Source: Chlorogloeopsis sp038404745 (GTDB lineage: Bacteria > Cyanobacteriota > Cyanobacteriia > Cyanobacteriales > Nostocaceae). Taken from it: a DNA stretch of 64,000 nt. The translations under genes and the position numbers were made by a program. Position 1 is the stretch's first letter. Each line of letters starts with the position of its first letter. The notes below the pieces were generated by a model. That model did no database searches, was not told the origin of the DNA, and saw only the letters and a program-made list of their open reading frames with translations. The DNA lies in contig NZ_JAYKTT020000024.1 of assembly GCF_038404745.2 (NCBI RefSeq), forward strand, positions 124,001 to 188,000. The letters run 5' to 3'. Positions 9,983-18,393 of this stretch are shown here, one piece after another.

Positions 9983-10648
9983 GTGAGCATGAGTGTAATA
10001 ACTAAATTAAAAGATGCAGTCAAAGTTATCTTACCAGAACGCATTGTTTGGCGAATGCAAAGTCTTCTACATGAGATGGCAACTCGAAGATTACGCGGAT
10101 TAGATTTTCATTTAAATCATCCAGATCGAGTGATACTTGAAGATAACATTATCCCTTACTTTGTTGCTTGTAGTGAATTCAATAAAATTCTTTTTGTAGG
10201 TTGTGAATGGTTCACAAAACCATACGGAAAATACTTTAAAAATAAAGAGTACTGGACAATAGAAATTGATTCGCGTAAAGCCAAATATGGGTCAAAAAAA
10301 CATCACATTATAGACGCACTCCAAAATCTAAGCAATTATGTTGAAAATAATTATTTTGATCTCATCTTTTACAATGGTGTCTTTGGATTTGGTATCAATA
10401 CTAAGGAGGATACAGAAGAATCTTTTTGGCAGTGTTTTAAATGTTTACGCCCCGGTGGAGTTTTAGTGTTTGGTTGGAATGATAAGCCTGAGTTTAAACC
10501 TTTTCCTGTGATTGAAGAATGTGAGAATTTAAAGAGATTTAAACCATATATTTTTCCTCCTCTTGCAGCTACAGAATATACAGTCGAGGATGATCGCTTT
10601 CAATATGGACACAGATTTAACTTTTACATTAAACCTGTGAGTTCGTAA
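9983..10648 (+). CDS. Class I SAM-dependent methyltransferase-like protein
   Basis: This 221-residue protein has a Rossmann methyltransferase layout after a 60-residue basic helical N-terminus. The strand-1 motif LFVGCEWFT is a degenerate glycine-rich SAM loop. It is followed by an acidic residue ending strand 2 (WTIEID), motif IV FDLIFYNGVF and the post-motif LRPGGVLVFGWND. The weak first glycine loop leaves some doubt about SAM binding. Two starts are possible, GTG at 9983 and ATG at 9989, both behind AAGGATCGAGG. The gene is somewhat more AT-rich than its neighbours. The substrate is unknown, and similar genes often lie in glycan clusters, which are not seen here. Confidence 0.7.
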   Translation: MSMSVITKLKDAVKVILPERIVWRMQSLLHEMATRRLRGLDFHLNHPDRVILEDNIIPYFVACSEFNKILFVGCEWFTKPYGKYFKNKEYWTIEIDSRKAKYGSKKHHIIDALQNLSNYVENNYFDLIFYNGVFGFGINTKEDTEESFWQCFKCLRPGGVLVFGWNDKPEFKPFPVIEECENLKRFKPYIFPPLAATEYTVEDDRFQYGHRFNFYIKPVSS

Positions 10649-10692
10649 GCACAGATAATAAGAATTTTTGCCACTCTCGTGCTTGCAATTAG

Positions 10693-10730
10693 ACAAAAAT
10701 CCCGACACCTAGTATCGACTAGTGTCGGGA
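10693..10730 (-). terminator. Rho-independent terminator of the hemerythrin gene
   Basis: Read on the minus strand, the stem TCCCGACAC...GTGTCGGGA (extended by a CTAG pairing with one bulge) is followed directly by TTTTTGTCT. It lies about 145 bp beyond the hemerythrin stop and also sits between convergent genes. The plus-strand side lacks a T-run. Confidence 0.8.
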
Positions 10731-10873
10731 GTCATAAAAACCCAGCAAGTGTTATTAAGTACTAAAATCACATTCGGATATTAAAACTCAGTAGGTGAGG
10801 AAAAAGGCAAAACATTTTCACCTTTTACCTTTCTTGGCTGCGATTACTTTGCTATTAAGAAAACAAAGCCATA

Positions 10874-11926
10874 TTACTTAGATGCCGCACCCTGTTTACC
10901 CAGTTTTTCTTGAATTTTTTGTTTTGCAGCTTTGAATTGGGTAGCCAGTTGCTCGCTTTGTTCACTGCTTAGGTTATTACGAATAGCAGCGAACATTGTG
11001 CTTTCTTCTTGACGAATATGATCGCCCACAGCATCCATTAGCTGTCTAACTTTATCTTTGAACTGAGATGAAGAAGGATCAATGGCCTTAATTTCATCTA
11101 GCATCCGCTTCATTTCAGCTTGCTCATCATACAACTCTTGAGTATCACCTTCACCGTAGAAAGGACGTACTCTTGGGTAGACAACTTCTTCTTCAGCTTC
11201 AGCGTGAGCAGTTAGATCCTTGTAAATTTGACCGAAGTATTCTTGGATCTTTTGTGGATCGTTGCTTGCCAACAGTTCAGTAAACAAGGTATTTACCTTA
11301 TTATGATCCAGGCGGATAACATCCTGAATATTCATATCACTCTTATCAGAGCTTTGGGTAACAGCACTACCGAATACACCGCTCAATGCTGCCATTGCGT
11401 CTTGCACGCGTCCCCAGATACCTTGATCTGCTTCTTGTCCAGTCAACTCACGAACACCCAAAACCTCTAAAATACCTTTGAGTTGCTCTTGGTGAGCGCG
11501 ATTTTCAAAGTTTACAGTATTTAAAGGCCCAATTGCCATCATTACATCGGCACCAACTTTTTGAGCTGCCTTATGAATTGTTAAGCCAGACATTACTTGT
11601 TGGTGCTTGAGCAATTCATGCTGAAATACTTTTTCGTATAAATTCAATTCAGAGCCTTGCATCAATTGCTGAACTTTTTTAACCATCTCTGAAACGGTTT
11701 TGTCAGGCTCGGCTTGAATTCCGTACTGCACATTCACAGTTTCCAGAATGCCCATATTCTTATTGTCATCATCGAGCATTTTCTGGATGCGATCGCGAAT
11801 TTCATTATCAGAAACTTCTTTCAAAAATTGTTGTTCATTTGCAATCAACAATTTTTGAATTTCTTTCATATCTGCCAACTTTTTGGCAATAGCAGTACGC
11901 TTAGTATCATCTAAAGTTGTTACCAT
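10874..11926 (-). CDS. Hemerythrin (HHE) domain-containing protein
   Basis: The 350-residue protein has two halves. Residues 1-185 form a helical domain of the type found N-terminally in cyanobacterial hemerythrin-like proteins. Residues about 205-330 form an HHE cation-binding four-helix bundle, with histidines and glutamates in LDHNKVNTLF, LTAHAEAEEEVVYP and VGDHIRQEESTMF. HHE proteins bind a non-heme diiron centre and are linked to O2, NO or iron handling; the exact role is not shown. It is soluble, with an Ala/Lys-rich tail. The ATG at 11924-11926 is preceded by GAGGAG, and a strong terminator lies downstream, so this is a single-gene unit. Confidence 0.9.
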   Translation of the reverse strand: MVTTLDDTKRTAIAKKLADMKEIQKLLIANEQQFLKEVSDNEIRDRIQKMLDDDNKNMGILETVNVQYGIQAEPDKTVSEMVKKVQQLMQGSELNLYEKVFQHELLKHQQVMSGLTIHKAAQKVGADVMMAIGPLNTVNFENRAHQEQLKGILEVLGVRELTGQEADQGIWGRVQDAMAALSGVFGSAVTQSSDKSDMNIQDVIRLDHNKVNTLFTELLASNDPQKIQEYFGQIYKDLTAHAEAEEEVVYPRVRPFYGEGDTQELYDEQAEMKRMLDEIKAIDPSSSQFKDKVRQLMDAVGDHIRQEESTMFAAIRNNLSSEQSEQLATQFKAAKQKIQEKLGKQGAASK

Positions 11927-12201
11927 CTTGAGTTCTCCTCTAACAAACTTAAATTGTTTGTGTTTTAGACAATTTCAGAGTGACATATTACTTCACATCG
12001 CTCCATCTTTCTTTTGAGCGATAACCCTGAAACCAAGGATATAAAAATTTCAATTTTCAGGATAATTTTTACAAGCGAATCGCATTTATACTTTTAGGTA
12101 GATAACTGCTAAAACGACACTCCATCGCCGGGTAGATAAATTTTTATTTTTGCTTTTCTAGATTGACTTCAGGATATTTAAAGAGAGGAGCTCCTATCAT
12201 A

Positions 12202-12942
12202 ATGTCAGAAAATCCTGGGCTAGGAGAGCAGGCGCTAAATAAAGCCGCAGAAGTAGGGTTATCTAGCCAATTAGATGAAGTAGAAAATTTAGATGTAAAC
12301 ATCAAAGCTGAACCTTTAAATTTAGTTCAGGGGCAGGTAGAGGGAGTCTCTATAGAAGGTGATGGTTTGGTAATGCAGCAAGATTTGCGTATAGAGGAAC
12401 TAGATATGGATATTGATAGCGTTGCTATCAATCCTCTGAGTGCAGCTTTTGGCAAAATTGAATTAACCAAACCTACCCAAGGTAAGGCACGGGTTGTCTT
12501 AACCGAAGCAGATATCAACCGTGCTTTCAACTCCGAGTATGTTCGCTCGCAACTGCAAACTCAGAAAATTCATGTAAATGGCAAATTAACAACATTTGTC
12601 CCTCAAAATGTGGAATTTCGCTTACCTGGAGAAGAGAAAGTAGCATTGAACGCTACTTTACTTTTAAAAGAAAGTCAACAAACTGAAAAAGTCGCCTTTT
12701 CAGCAATACCCCGTGTTAATGAAAGCGGACAAACAGTGACTTTAGAAAATGTTGAATATGGTGAAAATCAGGAAGCATCACCAGAACTGACAAAAGCTTT
12801 AGTGGATGCTACTAGCGAAATTTTGGATTTGAGAAACTTCGATTTAGAAGGCATGAGTCTACGGGTTAAAAATTTAGAGGTGGAAGTAGGCAAAATCATA
12901 CTGCAAGCCGAAGCTGATGTTGAGCAAATTCCTTCGGCTTAA
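12202..12942 (+). CDS. DUF2993 (LmeA-like) domain-containing protein
   Basis: This 246-residue protein belongs to DUF2993, whose actinobacterial member LmeA binds phospholipid. The N-terminal part (EQALNKAAEVGLSSQLDEV) leads into the repeated beta pattern of the family, with LNLVQGQVEGVSIEG, LTEADINRAFNSEYV and a C-terminal DLRNFDLEGMSLRVK. There is no evident signal peptide, so it is probably cytosolic or peripheral, unlike mycobacterial LmeA. The ATG at 12202 is chosen because AGAGAGGAG lies just upstream; a TTG 13 codons earlier has no such support. The gene lies 100 bp before the DUF2231 gene on the same strand. Function in cyanobacteria is unknown. Confidence 0.8.
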   Translation: MSENPGLGEQALNKAAEVGLSSQLDEVENLDVNIKAEPLNLVQGQVEGVSIEGDGLVMQQDLRIEELDMDIDSVAINPLSAAFGKIELTKPTQGKARVVLTEADINRAFNSEYVRSQLQTQKIHVNGKLTTFVPQNVEFRLPGEEKVALNATLLLKESQQTEKVAFSAIPRVNESGQTVTLENVEYGENQEASPELTKALVDATSEILDLRNFDLEGMSLRVKNLEVEVGKIILQAEADVEQIPSA

Positions 12943-13049
12943 TTTATGAATCCCTAAAATGTGCAAACCCTTCTACTTTGGTGCAGTTACTTACACCAAA
13001 TTACGGAGAAACTTTTTAAGTCTGTTATTACTCGGAGTATAAAGAAATT

Positions 13050-13592
13050 ATGGAAACTCAAGAAAGAAATACAACCCCTTATCCCAATATTCCTGCTTTT
13101 TTAGAAAGTGACGATAGAGAATTTCGTGATACTGGTGTACCTAGCACTGTTGCGATCGCAGGGCATCCTATCCACCCTATTCTTGTTCAATTCCCAATTG
13201 CATTTCTTGTTGGAGCGCTGTTAACTGATGTCGCTTTCTGGCTGACTGATGACACTTTCTGGGCAAGAGCCTCTTATTGGCTGATACTCGGTGGATTGGT
13301 AGGCGGAATTGCAGCAGCCCTAACCGGTATTCTCGACTTTTTGAGAATAGGGCGAGTTCGCAAACGCACAGCTGGCTGGGCGCACCTAATATTGAATGTA
13401 AGTGCTTTGGTACTGACAATTATTAACTTGGTATTACGCTGGAATAATCCAGTTATGCCCATATTACCTTGGGGACTTGTAATTTCAGTCATTGTAGCTT
13501 CGCTTCTTGGCGTTTCTGGTTGGTATGGTGGTGAATTAGTTTATAGACATAAAATTTCTGTGATTGGCAACGGCAACCCAGAGCAACCATAG
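13050..13592 (+). CDS. DUF2231 domain membrane protein
   Basis: The 180-residue protein begins with a soluble segment of about 35 residues, then the family signature GHPIHPILVQFPIAF, and four hydrophobic helices in all (about 50-68, 78-100, 112-130, 140-160). DUF2231 proteins are small inner-membrane proteins of unknown function; the conserved histidines suggest heme or metal binding by analogy, which is inference. The start ATG follows CGGAGTATAAAGAAATT. It may be co-transcribed with the DUF2993 gene, 107 bp upstream. STRR-like GATAGGGGATAGGGAACAGG text follows the stop. Confidence 0.85.
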   Translation: METQERNTTPYPNIPAFLESDDREFRDTGVPSTVAIAGHPIHPILVQFPIAFLVGALLTDVAFWLTDDTFWARASYWLILGGLVGGIAAALTGILDFLRIGRVRKRTAGWAHLILNVSALVLTIINLVLRWNNPVMPILPWGLVISVIVASLLGVSGWYGGELVYRHKISVIGNGNPEQP

Positions 13593-13746
13593 CGATCATT
13601 CGAGATAGGGGATAGGGAACAGGGAATAGGAATAAGGATTCTTTTTATCTCCCTACTCCTGTTGTAGTCTAGGTTGTTCATATTGCACCAAGTCGCTACG
13701 CGCAAGAGCGTAGCTACGGCGTATCCGTTGGTAGGCAGAAGAAGTA

Positions 13747-13783
13747 AGATTTTCATTCCCTCGTTGTGTGATTTATCACAGAA
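13747..13783 (+). repeat. Dispersed repeat, copy 1 (core CCCTCGTTGTGTGATTTAT)
   Basis: The 19-base core CCCTCGTTGTGTGATTTAT recurs in inverse orientation at 29058-29090, with partial similarity on both sides. The block runs up to the start of the decayed DUF2809 gene. Confidence 0.6.
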
Positions 13784-13796
13784 TAGTCTTATACCT

Positions 13797-14218
13797 ATGG
13801 TGTTAAAGAAAACACAAAACACTTATATTCTCCTCTCCTTGCTCATCGTGGTTGCGATGGGCTTTTTCTTTAAGTACTACAATGACCCAGCCCATCAGTT
13901 CAATGGTTTAATGATTACAGAGCCACTGTATTTCTGAAATACTTTAGTGTTTATTTGCCTTCTGCTTCTTCCGTAACTCAGCAGCTACTATTCAAATTCC
14001 TGTGTGGATTTTGATCATTACCTGCATACTAGAATTTTTGCAGTTGTTGCACCCACCCTTCGTTAGAGCAGTTTCGCGCTACGTTATTAGGTAAATGGTT
14101 ACTTGGTACCAACTTTATTTGGTGGGATTTTTCTGATGATGCATGGGGTTGTTTGTTAAGTTGGTTGTGGCTGCGCCTATTACTACGAAGAAGTGATGCA
14201 AAAAAAAGTCAGAGTTAA
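13797..14218 (+). pseudogene. Decayed DUF2809 family membrane protein gene
   Basis: Several frames together rebuild one DUF2809-like protein. The first is MVLKKTQNTYILLSLLIVV... up to KYYNDPAHQ. The next frame gives QWFNDYRATVF. A third gives EIL-stop-CLFAFCFFRNSAATIQ followed by IPVWILIITCILEFLQLLHP. The last gives LGKWLLGTNFIWWDFSDDAW and LLSWLWLRLLL, ending at TAA 14216-14218. At least three frame changes and one in-frame TAG (where a Trp would be expected) break the gene. DUF2809 proteins are roughly 130-residue inner-membrane proteins of unknown function. The intact tail overlaps the start of the DUF167 gene, which suggests a former translationally coupled pair. Confidence 0.75.
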
Positions 14219-14417
14219 GCCAAATTCTAAAATTCAAAAAATAGAGGAAGAAGCTGACGGGAGCTTAACTGTACATTTAAAATCTCCCCCAGTAGATGGT
14301 AAAGCTAATCAAGAGTTAATTAAAGTTTTGGCAGAGAAATTTAATATACCAAAAAATAGCATCAGAATTAAATCTGGTTTTAATTCCCGGCAAAAGTTAA
14401 TTGAAATTAATAAATAA
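14196..14417 (+). CDS. DUF167 (YggU-like) domain protein
   Basis: The 73-residue protein covers the whole DUF167 fold: the strand VRVKPNSKIQKI, then LTVHLKSPPVDGKANQELI and the helix-strand end IKSGFNSRQKLIEI. The PPVDGKAN motif is the family hallmark. Members are small soluble proteins of unknown function. ATG at 14196 is preferred; a GTG one codon earlier is also possible. The start lies inside the tail of the broken DUF2809 gene. Confidence 0.88.
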   Translation: MQKKVRVKPNSKIQKIEEEADGSLTVHLKSPPVDGKANQELIKVLAEKFNIPKNSIRIKSGFNSRQKLIEINK

Positions 14418-14605
14418 AGATATTGATGTTAAAAACACTCATTAGCCAGAATATCTGACGGTTAATAGCTGTTTAATTATTAGCTATTAGTATTCATAAG
14501 TACAAGCAAGCGCAATTTAGATTAGAGATTATTACTAGCTCTTACTTAAACAAAAACTCGTTACCTAATCTATATAAGGAAACGAGTTATTGAAGTTTAT
14601 TCTTG

Positions 14606-15232
14606 TTAAATACAATACTTAGATTCTTCAGTAATACTAATATAACCCGGCTGTGCTTTAACCCTCTCAATCCAAGTTTGGATACCAGGGAATTGTGTCA
14701 AATCAAACCCACCTTCATGGGCTACATGAGTATATGCAAACAAAGCAATATCTGCGATCGTATAACGCTCTCCAACAAAATAATTATGAGTCTGCAAATA
14801 ACTTTCCATCAAGTTAAGTGCTGCATAACCAGGTTGACTTTTTTGCTCTATAGCTTCTTTATATTTTTCACCTTTGCCTAGTATACTAATCCAAAATCTA
14901 GATGTAGCAATGAAAGGTTCATGGCTGTTCTGTTCAAAAAATAACCACTGTAGCACTTGCGCTCGTAATAAACGGTCATAAGGTAAAAATTCTGTCCCTT
15001 CACTGAGATAAATTAAGATGGCATTTGATTCTGCCAAGTATTTACCTGGTTCAATTTCTAGCAACGGAATTTTCCCAGCTGGATTTTTGCTTAAAAACTC
15101 AGGCGTTCTAGACTCTCCTTTCAATATATTGACCTCTACCCTCTCAAATGGCATACCAATTTGCGATAATAAAAGACGTATCTTGTAGCCGTTACCCGAA
15201 GGTAAAAAATCGTACAGACGCAGCGTTTCCAT
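14606..15232 (-). CDS. Glutathione S-transferase family protein
   Basis: This is a 208-residue cytosolic GST with an N-terminal thioredoxin-like domain (LRLYDFLPSGNGYKIRLLL; the Ser/Asn region holds the glutathione-activating residue) and the cis-Pro/ESNAI motif (KIPLLEIE, LAESNAILIYL). The C-terminal helical domain has YTIADIALFAYTHVA, the N-capping box of GSTs. I place the start at the Met at 15230-15232, where homology begins; an in-frame upstream codon at 15286 would add 18 residues of no GST character. Likely role: glutathione conjugation or peroxide/xenobiotic detoxification, substrate unknown. Confidence 0.9.
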   Translation of the reverse strand: METLRLYDFLPSGNGYKIRLLLSQIGMPFERVEVNILKGESRTPEFLSKNPAGKIPLLEIEPGKYLAESNAILIYLSEGTEFLPYDRLLRAQVLQWLFFEQNSHEPFIATSRFWISILGKGEKYKEAIEQKSQPGYAALNLMESYLQTHNYFVGERYTIADIALFAYTHVAHEGGFDLTQFPGIQTWIERVKAQPGYISITEESKYCI

Positions 15233-15435
15233 GCCTATTAATTTTGAGATTAAGGTTGCAATTAAACATAATGAATTAACATACAATATATTTACAAAAA
15301 AACAAATAAAGAGAATAAAAATTTTAGAAATGCTGTTTTTGACTACACTAATAAAATCTCTAAAAAGTAAATTGATGAAAGTATTATTTTTAGCATTGAC
15401 AAGTTTAATTTTGAAATTAGTAGAGTATCAAAATA

Positions 15436-16137
15436 ATGTGTGGAAGATTTACTTTAAGCGTTATTCCAGAGGTTTTAGCTCAAGCTTTCCATCTTGAACA
15501 AGTTCCAGATATAGAGCCGCAATATAACATTGCACCTACGCAAATGGTGGGGACAGTTTTATCTAACTCCCAAAACCACAAGCGAGAATTTCAGCGGTTG
15601 CGTTGGGGATTGATTCCTTCATGGGCAAAAGACTCAAGTATGGGAGCTAAACTAATTAACGCCAGAGCAGAAACAGTAGCAGAAAAACCTGCTTTTCGCT
15701 CTGCTTTTAAGCACCGACGTTGTCTGGTGGTGGCAGATGGTTTTTACGAATGGCAAAAGCAAGATGGCAAAAAACAGCCTTACTATTTTCGCCTTCAGAA
15801 TGGGCAACCCTTTGGCTTTGCTGGGTTGTGGGAAGAGTGGGAATCTCCCCAAAAGCAACAGATTAAATCCTGTACAATTTTGACAACCCAAGCCAACGAT
15901 TTAGTGCAACCACTCCACGATCGCATGCCCGTCATTCTTACCGAGCAGGATTACGAGATGTGGCTAAATTGCCAAATGCAAGAACCAGAAGCATTACAGC
16001 AGCTATTACAGCCCTACCACTCTCAGGAAATGGTTGGCTACCCAGTTAGCACCTTAGTGAACAATCCCAAGCACAACAGTTCGGAATGTATTATTCGGCT
16101 TAACACGGAGAATGCTCCTGTAAATCGGTTAAATTAA
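15436..16137 (+). CDS. SOS response-associated peptidase (SRAP/HMCES family, YedK-like)
   Basis: The 233-residue protein starts with the invariant MCGRFTL; Cys2 is the residue that crosslinks to abasic sites in ssDNA. Further family motifs are YNIAPTQ, LRWGLIPSWAKD, INARAETV (Asn and Glu of the active site), CLVVADGFYEWQ and HDRMPVIL (catalytic His). SRAP proteins shield abasic sites in single-stranded DNA through a thiazolidine link. All key residues are present. The start must be the ATG at 15436 because Cys2 is exposed after Met removal. The gene is monocistronic. Confidence 0.95.
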   Translation: MCGRFTLSVIPEVLAQAFHLEQVPDIEPQYNIAPTQMVGTVLSNSQNHKREFQRLRWGLIPSWAKDSSMGAKLINARAETVAEKPAFRSAFKHRRCLVVADGFYEWQKQDGKKQPYYFRLQNGQPFGFAGLWEEWESPQKQQIKSCTILTTQANDLVQPLHDRMPVILTEQDYEMWLNCQMQEPEALQQLLQPYHSQEMVGYPVSTLVNNPKHNSSECIIRLNTENAPVNRLN

Positions 16138-16208
16138 CTATTGAGTCATAAAGGCACGAATCCAACAGCACTTTTAGCCATTAGCCGAACATATATAGAG
16201 AGGCACCT

Positions 16209-16730
16209 ATGCCAAGAACTCAGAAAAACGATAACTTTATCGATAAATCTTTTACAGTCATGGCAGATCTGATCTTGAAGCTCCTGCCAGCGAATCAAAA
16301 GGCGAAAGAAGCCTTTGCTTATTACCGAGATGGAATGTCAGCGCAGTCAGAAGGTGAATATGCCGAAGCTCTAGACAACTACAAAGAAGCTTTAAAACTA
16401 GAGGAAGATGTTCAAGATCGGAGTTTTATTCTTTACAATATGGGTCTAATTCATGCTAGCAACGGCGAGCATCAGCAAGCTTTAGAGCTATATCATCAAG
16501 CACTTGAATGTAATCCCCGTTTACCTCAAGCTTTAAACAACATCGCCGTGATCTACCACTACATGGGAGAAAAAGCCAAGGAAGCAGGAGACGAAGACGG
16601 AGGGGAAGCTTTATTTGATAAAGCTGCTGATTATTGGATTAGAGCCATTCGTATGGCTCCCAATAACTACATCGAAGCCCAAAACTGGCTGAAAACTACA
16701 GGGCGAATGCAAATAGACGTATTCTTTTAG
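16209..16730 (+). CDS. ycf3: Photosystem I assembly protein Ycf3
   Basis: The 173-residue protein matches Ycf3 along its full length: the N-terminus MPRTQKNDNFIDKSF followed by three tetratricopeptide repeats (about 35-68, 72-105 and 120-153, for example AFAYYRDGMSAQSEGEYAEA and ALELYHQALECNPRLPQAL). Ycf3 is a peripheral thylakoid chaperone that helps assemble PsaA/PsaB and peripheral subunits into photosystem I. Length and start agree with the family. A 68-bp dispersed element follows the stop after six bases, then gatC. Confidence 0.97.
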   Translation: MPRTQKNDNFIDKSFTVMADLILKLLPANQKAKEAFAYYRDGMSAQSEGEYAEALDNYKEALKLEEDVQDRSFILYNMGLIHASNGEHQQALELYHQALECNPRLPQALNNIAVIYHYMGEKAKEAGDEDGGEALFDKAADYWIRAIRMAPNNYIEAQNWLKTTGRMQIDVFF

Positions 16731-16736
16731 TCATTC

Positions 16737-16804
16737 GTAGGGGCGGATTTAAAAGATAAATTGTCAGTTTCAATCGAAAGATAATCAATAAAACCCGCCC
16801 TTAC
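16737..16804 (+). repeat. 68-bp dispersed element between ycf3 and gatC
   Basis: The left end GTAGGGGCGGATTT and right end AAACCCGCCCTTAC form imperfect terminal inverted repeats. The copies at 6133-6199 and 3827-3893 have the same ends and size, and a fragment of the right end is at about 32913-32932. Confidence 0.65.
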
Positions 16805-16843
16805 AGTAGCCATTAGCCATTAACTATTAGCCATAAATAAACT

Positions 16844-17134
16844 ATGATTGACCGTGAACAAGTTCGTAAAGTAGCTCATTTGGCTCGTTTAGAATTGACA
16901 CCAGAAGAAGAAGAAAAATTCACTACTCAGTTAGGAAGTATTCTCGATTATTTTGAGCAGTTGAGCGAACTGGATGTTAGCAATGTACCACCTACAACAC
17001 GGGCAATCGATGTCAGTAACGTGACACGCCCTGACGAGTTGCAACCTTACCGCGATCGCGAAGCCATTCTCCAAAGTTCACCACAACAAGAAGGCGAATT
17101 TTTCAAAGTGCCAAAAATCCTCAACGAGGAATAG
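16844..17134 (+). CDS. gatC: Asp/Glu-tRNA amidotransferase subunit C
   Basis: The 96-residue GatC subunit has the family N-terminus REQVRKVAHLARLELTPEEE, the central SILDYFEQL and the C-terminal RPDELQPYRDREAIL and FFKVPKIL. GatC stabilises the GatA-GatB complex that converts misacylated Glu-tRNA(Gln) or Asp-tRNA(Asn) to the amidated form. GatA and GatB are not in the window, as is common in cyanobacteria. The downstream hairpin at 17138-17174 may end the transcript. Confidence 0.95.
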   Translation: MIDREQVRKVAHLARLELTPEEEEKFTTQLGSILDYFEQLSELDVSNVPPTTRAIDVSNVTRPDELQPYRDREAILQSSPQQEGEFFKVPKILNEE

Positions 17135-17137
17135 TTA

Positions 17138-17174
17138 GTAGTTAGTAGTCTATTATCCACTACGCACTAACTAC
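17138..17174. repeat. STRR-derived hairpin after gatC
   Basis: GTAGTTAGT pairs with ACTAACTAC over nine bases with a 19-nt loop, built from TTAGTAG heptad text. Similar hairpins follow the PGM1-like gene and topA. There is no T-run. Confidence 0.5.
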
Positions 17175-17262
17175 TCCTAAGATTGATGCTTTCTCTACCA
17201 AAATGTCACTTAATGTTTGGATGGGCAATGTCCCTGATTACCAAATTTAAAGGAAGCTCATT

Positions 17263-18231
17263 ATGGGTTTGGGAATTCTCAAGGATGGCAAGTGGATATC
17301 TGAACGGGAGCAAGAAGATTCAGAAGGTAAATTTATTCGTCCTTCAACCACTTTCCGTAACAAGATTACAGCCGATGGTTCCAGTGGGTTTAAAGCTGAA
17401 GGGGGGCGCTATCACTTGTACATTTCTTGGGCTTGCCCTTGGGCGTGCCGCACTGCCATTTTACGCCAGTTAAAAGGACTGCAAGATGCGATCGCTCTAT
17501 CGGTAGTTGCTCCAGAAATTCACGACAACGGTTGGGAATTCTCAGATGAACCAGGAGCGATTCCCGATTTGGTAAATGGAGCAAACTACCTCTGGCAAAT
17601 TTATTTAAAAGCCGATCCGAACTACAGTGGACGAGTTACTGTCCCAGTTTTATGGGATACACAAACTAATACAATTGTCAATAACGAATCCCGTGAAATC
17701 ATGCGGATGTTTGATACCGAATTCAATGACATTGCTACCCGTAATCTAAATTTTTATCCAGAAAATTTGCAAAAAGTTGTTGATGAGGCAATAGATGCCA
17801 TTTATCAACCGATTAATAACGGTGTGTATCGAGCAGGCTTCGCAACTAAGCAATCGGCCTATGATGAAGCAGTAACAGAATTATTTGCCGCTCTCGATGA
17901 TTGGGAAAAAGTGTTGTCAGAACAACGCTATTTGTGCGGCAATCAAATTACTGAAGCCGATTGGTGTATGTTTACTACCCTATTCCGCTTCGATAGTGTT
18001 TACTATGTCCACTTCAAATGCAACTTACGCCGTATAGTAGACTACCCCAACTTGTGGAATTATCTTAAAGACTTGTACCAGCAGCCAGGAGTGAAGGAAA
18101 CTTGCAACCTTGACCACATTAAGAGACACTACTACCGTAGCCATCCTCAAGTTAATCCTACTCGCATTGTTCCGAAAGGGCCGTTGATTGATTTTGATGC
18201 TCCACACAACCGCGAGCGATTTTTTGCATAA
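17263..18231 (+). CDS. Glutathionyl-hydroquinone reductase (Xi-class GST)
   Basis: The 322-residue protein has the Xi-class catalytic motif ISWACPWACRT with the nucleophilic Cys before Pro-Trp. The class-typical AIYQPINNGVYRAGFATKQ follows, then ALDDWEKVLSEQRYLCGN and YYRSHPQVNPTRIVPKGP near the C-terminus. Such enzymes reduce glutathionyl-hydroquinones to hydroquinones, with release of GSSG. They are soluble dimers. The start ATG is behind AAAGGAAGC. The enzyme is distinct in family from the smaller GST at 14606. Confidence 0.93.
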   Translation: MGLGILKDGKWISEREQEDSEGKFIRPSTTFRNKITADGSSGFKAEGGRYHLYISWACPWACRTAILRQLKGLQDAIALSVVAPEIHDNGWEFSDEPGAIPDLVNGANYLWQIYLKADPNYSGRVTVPVLWDTQTNTIVNNESREIMRMFDTEFNDIATRNLNFYPENLQKVVDEAIDAIYQPINNGVYRAGFATKQSAYDEAVTELFAALDDWEKVLSEQRYLCGNQITEADWCMFTTLFRFDSVYYVHFKCNLRRIVDYPNLWNYLKDLYQQPGVKETCNLDHIKRHYYRSHPQVNPTRIVPKGPLIDFDAPHNRERFFA

Positions 18232-18393
18232 TGAATGATAACCCTAGTTGATGGAGTGCGTGATTTGAGGGTGTAGCCTTGCAGGTAAATTTTTAACAAT
18301 ACTTCAGCAGTTATGCCCAGACTATGCCATAATCGCTACATTCTCTGCTGCTGAGTGGAATAGGTTACATTTTATGGTGTCAGGAATGAAAAT

